64,000 nt of DNA. Source: Saccharopolyspora sp. SCSIO 74807 (lineage in GTDB: Bacteria > Actinomycetota > Actinomycetes > Mycobacteriales > Pseudonocardiaceae). The position numbers and the translations under genes are program-made. Of the stretch, positions 58,092-64,000 are shown in pieces. The notes beneath the pieces are model-generated. The model was not told the DNA's origin and made no database searches. It saw only the letters and a program-made list of their open reading frames with translations. The stretch lies in assembly GCF_037023755.1 (NCBI RefSeq), contig NZ_CP146100.1, positions 5,673,501-5,737,500 of the forward strand. Reading direction: 5' to 3'. Position 1 is the first letter of the stretch. Every line of letters begins with the position of its first letter.

Positions 58092-59111
58092 GTGCATCCG
58101 CTGCTGGACGAGCAGGACCTGTCACTGCTGCACGCCCTGCAGGTCGCACCTCGGGTGAGCTGGGCGGATGCCGCGCGCGTGCTCGGTTCGACGGCGACGA
58201 CGCTGGCCGCGCGCTGGGAACGGCTGCGCTCCAGCGGAACGGCGTGGGTCACCGCGCACGCGGGCGGGAAGCTGAGCACGGTCACGCTCGCGTTCGTCGA
58301 GCTCGACGTCGCCCCGCAGCGGCGGAGCGAGGTCATCGGCGCGTTGTGCCGCGACCCGCGGGCGGCCACGATCGACGAGACCGCCAGCGGCCGGGACCTG
58401 ATCATCACCGTGCTGACTCCGGACCACGACTCGCTGACGCGGTTCGCGCTCGACGAGCTGCCGCGGATCCCGGGCGTGCAGCGGGTCGACACGCACCTGG
58501 CGACGAAGGTGCACGCGGAGGGCAGCCGCTGGCGGCTCGACGCGCTCGACCCGGCACAGCGATCCGAGCTGCAGGCCGCCGCACCGCGGACCGACGGGTT
58601 CACCTCGCTCCCGGAGCACTACTGGCCGCTGGTCGAGGCGCTGATCCACGATGGACGGCGCAGCGCCGCCGACATCGCGCGCGTCCTCGACCGCAATCCG
58701 GCCACGGTGCGGCGGCAGGTCGGCAGGTTGCTGGCCTCGGAGCAGCTGTCCTTCCGCTGCGACGTGGCGCAGGTCCGTTCGCAGTGGCCGATGTCGTGCA
58801 TCTTCCTGGCCGAGCTGCCCGCCGCGGAACTGGACCGCACGGTGCGCTCGTTGCGCACCCTCGCCGAACTGCGGCTGTGCGTGTCCACAGTGGGCAAGGC
58901 GAACCTGCTTTTCCAGCTGTGGGCGCGTTCGCCCGCCGATCTGCGGCGGCTGGAGCTGCTGCTGGCCGAGAAGCTGCCGCGGCTGTCGATCAACGAGCGG
59001 GTGCTGGTGCTGCGGGTGGCCAAGCGGATGGGCTGGCTGCTGGACGAATCCGGGCGCTGCACCGGGGAAGTCGTGGTGCCCAGCGTGACTCCCCGGTGGC
59101 TGCCCGGGTGA
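58092..59111 (+). CDS. Lrp/AsnC-type transcriptional regulator with duplicated DNA-binding and RAM domains
   Basis: A 339-residue regulator built as a tandem Lrp/AsnC protein. The first HTH is at about residues 20-45 (VSWADAARVLGSTATTLAAR) followed by a RAM-like effector domain. A second HTH is near 190-215 (RSAADIARVLDRNPATVRRQVGRLL) with a second RAM domain after it. Normal Lrp proteins are about 150 residues, so this is a duplicated form. GTG 58092 is preceded by GGAGGTGATTC. Divergent from the MFS/M20 operon, its likely target, with an amino-acid-type ligand expected. Confidence 0.85.
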   Translation: MHPLLDEQDLSLLHALQVAPRVSWADAARVLGSTATTLAARWERLRSSGTAWVTAHAGGKLSTVTLAFVELDVAPQRRSEVIGALCRDPRAATIDETASGRDLIITVLTPDHDSLTRFALDELPRIPGVQRVDTHLATKVHAEGSRWRLDALDPAQRSELQAAAPRTDGFTSLPEHYWPLVEALIHDGRRSAADIARVLDRNPATVRRQVGRLLASEQLSFRCDVAQVRSQWPMSCIFLAELPAAELDRTVRSLRTLAELRLCVSTVGKANLLFQLWARSPADLRRLELLLAEKLPRLSINERVLVLRVAKRMGWLLDESGRCTGEVVVPSVTPRWLPG

Positions 59112-59183
59112 CTTCGGCCGGTCGGAAGACTGCTGTTGCCCGAATGACCGTTGCCCGCCCGGATCGCTGCGGCTGCCGGGTGA

Positions 59184-60314
59184 TCAGCCGGTGACCTCGT
59201 GCTCGGCGACGGTCCAGGCGCGGGCCTGATCGCTGAGCGTCACGCCGAGTCCGGGACGCGCGGACAGGTGCATCCGCCCGTCGGAGATCTCCAAGTGCTC
59301 GTTGAACAACGGGTCCAGCCACTCGAAGTGCTCCACCCACGGTTCGTGCGGATACGCCGCGGCGAGGTGCACGTGGATCTCCATCGCGAAGTGCGGCGCG
59401 AGTTGCAGGTGCTGCTGCTCGGCCAGCGCCATGACCTTCAGGAATCGCGAGATCCCGCCGATGCGGGGAGCGTCCGGCTGCACCACGTCGGCGCCGCCGA
59501 GCCGGATGAGCTCCGCGTGCTCGGCGGTGCTCGCCAGCATCTCGCCGGTCGCGATCGGAGTGTCGAATGTGGACGCCAGCGCGTGGTGGCCCGCGGAGTC
59601 GTAGGCGTCCAGCGGTTCCTCGATCCACACCAGTTCCAGCGGTTCGAGTGCCCGGCACATCCGGCGCGCCGCGGTCCGGTCCCACTGCTGGTTCGCGTCG
59701 ACCATCAGCGGGACGGAATCGCCGAGCTTCTCCCGGACCGCGCTGACCCTGGCCAGGTCCGCGGCGCCGTCCGGGTGCCCGACTTTCAGCTTGATCCCGC
59801 CGATGCCGTCGCGCACCGAGCTCGCGGCGCGTTCCACGACTTCTTCGATCGGCGCGTGCAGAAATCCACCCGATGTGTTGTAGCAGCGCACCGAATCCCT
59901 GTGCGCCCCAAGGAGTTTGCCCAGCGGCAAGTCCGCGCGCTTGGCCTTGAGGTCCCACAGCGCGACGTCGAAGGCGGCGATCGCCTGGATCGCCAGTCCG
60001 CTGCGCCCGACCGAGGCGCCCGCCCAGACGAGCTTGTCCCAGATCTTGCCGATGTCGCTGGGATCCTCGTCCAGCAGCACCGGTGCGATCTCGCGCGCGT
60101 GCGCGAACTGGCCGGGTCCGCCCGCGCGCTTGGAGTAGCTGAAGCCGATGCCTTCCGCGCCGTCGTCGGTGCTGATCTCGGCGAACAGCATCGCGACCTC
60201 GGTCATCGGCCGTTGCCTGCCGGTGAGCACCTTGGCGTCGGAGATCGCGGTCGGCAGCGGCAGTGTGATCGACGAGATCTTCACCCGGCTGATCCGGTCG
60301 AAACCCGTGCTCAT
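59184..60314 (-). CDS. Mandelate racemase/muconate lactonizing (enolase superfamily) dehydratase
   Basis: A 376-residue enolase-superfamily enzyme, most like sugar-acid dehydratases of the talarate/galactarate type. The N-terminal capping domain includes KVLTGRQRPMTEVAMLF and the GFSYSKRAGGPGQ loop. Barrel residues are KLKVG (catalytic Lys), VDANQQWD (metal Asp), IEEPL (metal Glu), ATGEM, and LAPHFAMEIHVHL (catalytic His region). It would abstract a proton alpha to a carboxylate and dehydrate an acid sugar. Second gene of an operon with a GudP-like transporter 60 bases upstream. No regulator adjacent. Confidence 0.83.
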   Translation of the reverse strand: MSTGFDRISRVKISSITLPLPTAISDAKVLTGRQRPMTEVAMLFAEISTDDGAEGIGFSYSKRAGGPGQFAHAREIAPVLLDEDPSDIGKIWDKLVWAGASVGRSGLAIQAIAAFDVALWDLKAKRADLPLGKLLGAHRDSVRCYNTSGGFLHAPIEEVVERAASSVRDGIGGIKLKVGHPDGAADLARVSAVREKLGDSVPLMVDANQQWDRTAARRMCRALEPLELVWIEEPLDAYDSAGHHALASTFDTPIATGEMLASTAEHAELIRLGGADVVQPDAPRIGGISRFLKVMALAEQQHLQLAPHFAMEIHVHLAAAYPHEPWVEHFEWLDPLFNEHLEISDGRMHLSARPGLGVTLSDQARAWTVAEHEVTG

Positions 60315-60374
60315 GGTCGCTCCATTCGTGACGTGTGCGGCGCTTCAGCGAACGGATCCTCCACAGAGGACTAC

Positions 60375-61748
60375 TCAGTCCGCGTCGAACTGGATTCGTT
60401 TGATCGGGCCCATCACCGCGAAACCGACCAGTGCGAGCAGTCCGTGCGCGGCCACGAACCACAACGCGGTGTGGAAGGAACCGGTGACCTGCACGGTGTA
60501 GCCGATGACGATCGGCGTGACGATCCCCGCGGCGTTGCCGAACGCGTTCATGGTCGAGCCGACGAAACTCGCGGCCTCCGGCGGCGCGATGTCGGTGGTG
60601 ATCGCCCAGCCGAGCGCGCCGAGCCCCTTGCCGAAGAACGCCAGCGTCATCAGCGCGATGATCAGCGCGCTGCTGTCGGTGAGATTGCACAGCCCGATGC
60701 TGGTGGCCAGCACCATCCCGAGCACAGAAGGGATTTTGCGCGCGGCGGTCACCGAAAGCCCGCGACGCAGCAACGCGTCCGAGAAGAAGCCGCCGAGCAG
60801 CCCGCCGCCGAACCCGCACAGCGCCGGGAGCGCCGCGACGAAACCGACTTCGAGAAGCGACAATCCGCGGCCCTGCACCAAGTAAACCGGGAACCAGGTG
60901 ATGAAGAAGTACGTCAGCGCGTTGATCGCGTACTGCGTGATGTAGACGCCCCACAGCCCGCGGAAGGTGAAGATCTTCCCGAGGCTGCGCCAGTTCAGCG
61001 CCTCCCGCGATGCGCCGCGCGCACCCGCCTCATCAAGGTCGACGAGCCCGCCGCCGTCGCGGATCGTTCCCAGCTCCTTCGCGCTCACGCGCGGATGGTT
61101 CCGCGGCGAATCCATCCACCGGAACCACAGCACGGCCAGCACCAGCCCCAGCGCACCGAGCATCACGAACACCCAGCGCCAGCCGAACTGGTGCGTAAGC
61201 CACCCCATGACCGGCGCGAACGCTGCGGTGGCGAAGTACTGCGCGGAGTTGAACACCGCCGTGGCCCTGCCCCGCTCCGCGGTCGGGAACCAGGTCGTCG
61301 CCACCCGCGCGTTGGCGGGAAATGCCGGGGATTCGAAGGCGCCCAGCAGCAGCCGGAGCACGAAGATGGTCGTCACGGCCACCAGCACCGGTGTCGTGAT
61401 CAGCCCGACGAGGCTCACCGCGAGCGTGACCAACGTCCACAGCACGAGGCTCAGGCCGTAGATCCGGCGCGCGCCGAACCGGTCGAGCAGCACGCCGCCG
61501 GGCAGTTGCGCGATCACGTAGGCCCAGCTGAACGCCGAGAAGATGTAGCCCAGCTGCACGGTGCTGAAGCCCAGATCGGCCTGCACGCTGCTGCCGGTGA
61601 TCGACAGGCTGCTGCGATCCGCGTAATTCACCGTGGTGATCACGAAGATCAGCGCGAGCACCAGCATCCGGGTCGGCACCCTGGGCCCGGCCGGACTTCC
61701 CGCGCCTGCCCCATTTTTCGCGCTGACCCTCGGTTCGGTATCAGACAT
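60375..61748 (-). CDS. MFS transporter (anion:cation symporter; GudP-like)
   Basis: A 457-residue, 12-helix MFS transporter of the anion:cation symporter group, like the glucarate/galactarate carriers. Signatures are NYADRSSLSITGS after helix 1, SWAYVIAQLPGGVLLDRFGA, and GAFESPAFPANARVATTWFP. ATG 61748. It heads an operon with an acid-sugar dehydratase, which together form an uptake and first-step degradation pathway for an aldaric acid such as galactarate or talarate. The region to the divergent methyltransferase is 304 bases and carries a conserved box at 61961-61985. Confidence 0.85.
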   Translation of the reverse strand: MSDTEPRVSAKNGAGAGSPAGPRVPTRMLVLALIFVITTVNYADRSSLSITGSSVQADLGFSTVQLGYIFSAFSWAYVIAQLPGGVLLDRFGARRIYGLSLVLWTLVTLAVSLVGLITTPVLVAVTTIFVLRLLLGAFESPAFPANARVATTWFPTAERGRATAVFNSAQYFATAAFAPVMGWLTHQFGWRWVFVMLGALGLVLAVLWFRWMDSPRNHPRVSAKELGTIRDGGGLVDLDEAGARGASREALNWRSLGKIFTFRGLWGVYITQYAINALTYFFITWFPVYLVQGRGLSLLEVGFVAALPALCGFGGGLLGGFFSDALLRRGLSVTAARKIPSVLGMVLATSIGLCNLTDSSALIIALMTLAFFGKGLGALGWAITTDIAPPEAASFVGSTMNAFGNAAGIVTPIVIGYTVQVTGSFHTALWFVAAHGLLALVGFAVMGPIKRIQFDAD

Positions 61749-61960
61749 CGTCGTCCTTCCCGGTGCGAAACCGGCGGCGCCGCCTCGCCCGCCTACCGTC
61801 CGGCGGGATCGAAGACTAGGACGAGCCCGGATGCGGATCTAACACCGTTTTCGCATGTTCCGATGCGGCGAGGGCATTGCTCGCGGTCAGCTCGACCCGC
61901 ACCGGAACGGCTGCCGGGTGGGAGCTCCCCACGCAGAACAGCCACCCAGCGTAGCCGATT

Positions 61961-61985
61961 ACCTCCAAAGTGGGACGGTGTGGTA
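61961..61985 (+). promoter_or_regulatory. Shared upstream box of methyltransferase gene 1
   Basis: ACCT (61961-61964), 13 bases, then GTGTGGTA (61978-61985). The same ACCT-N13-GTGTGGTA arrangement with identical spacing precedes the second methyltransferase gene. It starts 92 bases before the first start codon and may be a promoter for a particular sigma factor or a common operator. Confidence 0.5.
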
Positions 61986-62052
61986 CACCTTGATCGACAC
62001 GGCAAGTACTTCTTCAGCCACACCCGGTGCCACCGGGCGGTGAGGAGCCCTG

Positions 62053-62907
62053 TTGGTCCGGCAGCGCAGCAGCGACACGCAGCAGCCCAACGTCGCCCGC
62101 GTCTACGACTACTTCCTGGGCGGGGCGGCGAACTACGCGGTGGACCGCGAGTTCGGCAAGCGCGCGCTGCAGCGGTTCCCGTTCGTCGAATCGGTCGCGA
62201 AGGCGAATCGGCTGTTCCTGCACCGGACGGTGCGCTACCTGCTGTCCCAAGGCGTCCGGCAGTTCATCGACATCGGCTCGGGCGTGCCGACGATGGGTGC
62301 GACGCACCAGGTCGCCGCCGAGGCCGGTGGCGCACGCGTCGTCTACGTCGACAACGAGGACGTCGCGGTGGCGCAGTCGAAGCTGGAGCTGGAGCGCGAC
62401 GGCGACCCGCGGCGGCACACCGTGGTGCGCGCCGACCTCCGCGAACCGGACGAGCTGTGGCAGGCCGTGGCCACCTCCGGAATCGTGACGCTGCGCGAAC
62501 CGGTCGCGGTGCTGCTGCTGGTAGTGCTGCACGTCAAGCAGCTCGACGACGCCGGCCGCGATGTCGGCCCGGCCTCGGTCGCGCGGTTGCGCGAGCTGAT
62601 CTCGCCCGGTTCCTACCTCGCGCTCTCGCACGGCACCGACGATCAGGTTCCCGACGGGCGCGCCACCAAGATGGCCGAGTTCGCGGCGATGTACGACCAC
62701 ACCGCGACCCCGGTGATCTGGCGCTCGCAAGCCGAGATCGAGGCGCTGTTCGGGAACTTCGAGATGGTCGAGCCGGGCATGACCTGGACCCCGCTGTGGC
62801 GCCCGGAGTACGGCGACTCCAGCGAGCCGGACCTCGGGTTCAGCGATCCTTCGGAGTCCATCGGCTGGGCGGGCGTCGCCCGCAAGCCACGGCCACAGGT
62901 GTTCTGA
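62053..62907 (+). CDS. SAM-dependent methyltransferase, Methyltransf_19 (DUF574), copy 1
   Basis: A 284-residue actinobacterial methyltransferase of the DUF574 family. The N-terminal NVARVYDYFLGGAANYAVDRE block is diagnostic. The SAM-binding strand is QFIDIGSGVPTMG (about residues 76-88), followed by VVYVDNEDVAV. The substrate is unknown for the family. The start is TTG 62053 with GAGGAG before it, a rare start codon. Followed 168 bases later by a close paralogue, most likely a tandem duplication. Divergent from the GudP-like transporter. Confidence 0.88.
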   Translation: MVRQRSSDTQQPNVARVYDYFLGGAANYAVDREFGKRALQRFPFVESVAKANRLFLHRTVRYLLSQGVRQFIDIGSGVPTMGATHQVAAEAGGARVVYVDNEDVAVAQSKLELERDGDPRRHTVVRADLREPDELWQAVATSGIVTLREPVAVLLLVVLHVKQLDDAGRDVGPASVARLRELISPGSYLALSHGTDDQVPDGRATKMAEFAAMYDHTATPVIWRSQAEIEALFGNFEMVEPGMTWTPLWRPEYGDSSEPDLGFSDPSESIGWAGVARKPRPQVF

Positions 62908-62990
62908 GTCCGGGACCCGGCGAGCCGGATGGACCGCCGGGCACCGCGGATTCCGGCCCCGCCGCGAGCACGATCCGCCAGTAGGCGGTC

Positions 62991-63015
62991 ACCTGCCCTC
63001 CGGCCACGTGTGGTA
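62991..63015 (+). promoter_or_regulatory. Shared upstream box of methyltransferase gene 2
   Basis: ACCT (62991-62994), 13 bases, then GTGTGGTA (63008-63015), matching the box before methyltransferase 1. It lies 61 bases before the second start codon. The flanking sequence is much less similar, so the box itself seems selected. Confidence 0.5.
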
Positions 63016-63075
63016 ACCATTGGCCTTCGCGTTCTTCGGTCGTGATCGGCGTGCTCGTTCGGTGAGGAGATCCCC

Positions 63076-63933
63076 GTGGTCCGGCAACGCAAGATCGATA
63101 CGCACCAGCCCAACGTCGCGCGCGTCTACGACTTCTACCTGGGCGGGCAGGCCAATTACGCGGTGGACCGCGAATTCGGCAGGCGCGCGCTGGAACGCTT
63201 CCCGTTCGTCGAATCCGTGGCGAAGGCCAACCGGCTGTTCCTGCACCGCGTGGTGCGCTACCTGCTGTCCCAAGGAATTCGGCAGTTCATCGACGTCGGC
63301 GCGGGCGTGCCCACGATGGGCGCCACCCACCAGATCGCCGCGGACGCCGGTGTCGAGGCCCGGGTGGTCTACGTGGACAACGAGGAGGTGGCCGTCGCGC
63401 ACTCCGAACTGGAGCTGGAGCGCAACGGTGACCCGCGGCGGCACGGCGTGCTCCGCGCCGACCTGTGCGAACCCGACGAGCTGTGGCAAGCCGTGGCGGG
63501 CACCGGAATCCTGAAGCTGCGCGAGCCCGTCGCGCTGCTGATGATCGCGGTGCTGCACGTGCAACAGCTCGACGATCAAGGCCAGGACATCGGCCCCGCC
63601 TGCGTCGAGCGGTTCCGCGAACTGCTCTCCCCCGGCTCCTACCTGGCGTTGTCGCACGGCACCGCGGACGACGTGCCGGACGGGCTGGCAACGGAAATGG
63701 CCGAGTGCGCGGCGATGTACGACCACACCGCCACTCCGGTGCTGTGGCGCTCGCACCGCGAGATCGAGGCGCTCTTCGGCGACTTCGAGGTCGCCGAGCC
63801 GGGAGCCACCTGGACCCCGCTGTGGCGCCCGGAGCACGGCGACGGGCAGACCGCGATCAGCTTCGACGACCCGTCGGAGTCCCTGGTCTGGGCGGGCGTC
63901 GCCCGGAAGCCGCGCCGCGCCGAACGGTCCTGA
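63076..63933 (+). CDS. SAM-dependent methyltransferase, Methyltransf_19 (DUF574), copy 2
   Basis: A 285-residue paralogue of the neighbouring gene: the two proteins align end to end without large gaps (e.g. YAVDREFG, RFPFVESVAKANRLFLHR, LALSHGT, MYDHTATPV, TWTPLWRPE are shared). The SAM strand is QFIDVGAGVPTMGATHQ. It differs in the C terminus, which is Arg-rich (RKPRRAERS). The GTG start at 63076 has GAGGAG before it. Together with copy 1 it probably modifies related small molecules; family substrates are not established. Confidence 0.88.
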   Translation: MVRQRKIDTHQPNVARVYDFYLGGQANYAVDREFGRRALERFPFVESVAKANRLFLHRVVRYLLSQGIRQFIDVGAGVPTMGATHQIAADAGVEARVVYVDNEEVAVAHSELELERNGDPRRHGVLRADLCEPDELWQAVAGTGILKLREPVALLMIAVLHVQQLDDQGQDIGPACVERFRELLSPGSYLALSHGTADDVPDGLATEMAECAAMYDHTATPVLWRSHREIEALFGDFEVAEPGATWTPLWRPEHGDGQTAISFDDPSESLVWAGVARKPRRAERS

Positions 63934-63939
63934 GCCGAA

Positions 63940-63958
63940 GTCCCGCTCCGGCCGGGAC
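63940..63958. terminator. Hairpin between convergent methyltransferase 2 and the next gene
   Basis: GTCCCG (63940-63945) pairs with CGGGAC (63953-63958) around a 7-base loop. It sits in the 27-base gap between the stop codons of two convergent genes. No T-tract; modest stem. Confidence 0.35.
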
Positions 63959-63960
63959 GC

Positions 63961-64000
63961 TCACGGCAGCCGGTAGGTGTCGGCGAGCAGCCCGAGTTCG
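63961..64000 (-). CDS. C-terminal end of a gene running off the right edge
   Basis: A minus-strand frame reads ELGLLADTYRLP then TGA at 63961-63963, with high third-position GC. Only 12 complete codons plus the stop are in view, so no function can be assigned. The convergent arrangement after methyltransferase 2 supports a real gene end here. Confidence 0.4.
   Translation of the reverse strand, partial: ELGLLADTYRLP

Noticed and set aside
1-64000. CRISPR array, prophage, insertion sequence or integron
   Set aside because: No spaced direct repeats, transposase, integrase or cas-like protein was found; the tandem palindromes have irregular spacing and no spacers.

Overview
This 64 kb window is chromosomal DNA from a very GC-rich actinomycete. 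An AftA-type arabinofuranosyltransferase (arabinogalactan cell wall), DUF397, DUF5313 and two Methyltransf_19 (DUF574) proteins, an F420/deazaflavin-type reductase, a mycothiol-type DinB protein and several genes that look leaderless all point to Pseudonocardiales. Saccharopolyspora is my best guess, by inference only. I see no phage, plasmid, transposase or CRISPR. The window looks like an ordinary chromosome arm rich in transport, catabolic and regulatory cassettes.

Layout. 1-3.5 kb: a peptide/nickel-type ABC importer (binding lipoprotein, two permeases, cut by the left edge) behind a clear cobalamin riboswitch and a short coupled leader ORF. 3.6-5.1 kb: DUF899 protein and GNAT acetyltransferase. 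5.1-9.9 kb: a sugar operon (TIM-barrel epimerase, P-loop kinase, Na+/solute symporter, small membrane protein) divergent from a ROK regulator. 10-14 kb: SDR, LysR, a flavin monooxygenase with two palindromic operators, GtrA protein. 14-20 kb: GH3 glycosidase, ArsB, and a DUF3311/symporter pair with another coupled leader ORF. 20-26 kb: a Baeyer-Villiger monooxygenase lacking the signature His, an iron-box-controlled siderophore-interacting protein, AftA, and a TetR divergent from a membrane protein (26.3-27.6). 27.8-31.3 kb: DapA, DUF5313, OhrR, adenine deaminase, a secreted chitin-binding-like protein. 32-35 kb: a PAS-GGDEF-EAL protein. 35-39.4 kb: IclR, amidohydrolase/MarR pair, DinB protein and a lactate-monooxygenase-like gene broken by one TAG codon.

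39.4-46.7 kb: a FadR-type regulator with clear operators before a split transketolase, a PadR-P450 pair, a deazaflavin-dependent reductase, an iron-siderophore binding lipoprotein and a NIPSNAP protein. 46.8-51.4 kb: a luciferase-like oxidoreductase, tRNA-Cys(GCA), an RluA-type pseudouridine synthase, then a PLAT-like small protein followed by a class I terpene cyclase. 51.4-54.9 kb: DUF397, two palindromic repeats, and a minus-strand operon of polyprenyl diphosphate synthase, an odd Trp/Asp-rich protein and an ABC1/UbiB-family kinase. 55-61.7 kb: two catabolic operons (M20 amidohydrolase + MHS transporter with a divergent Lrp-like regulator; enolase-superfamily dehydratase + GudP-like transporter). 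62-64 kb: a tandem pair of Methyltransf_19 genes sharing an upstream box.

Five copies of a ~53-bp palindromic element (20.24, 20.36, 25.33, 51.70, 51.77 kb) and a more diverged hairpin at 42.25 kb occupy intergenic spaces. Three copies sit directly behind minus-strand stop codons, suggesting a terminator or REP-like role. The most promising leads are the B12-riboswitch importer, the polyprenyl synthase/WD protein/ABC1 kinase operon near the PLAT-terpene cyclase pair, and the dispersed palindrome family.
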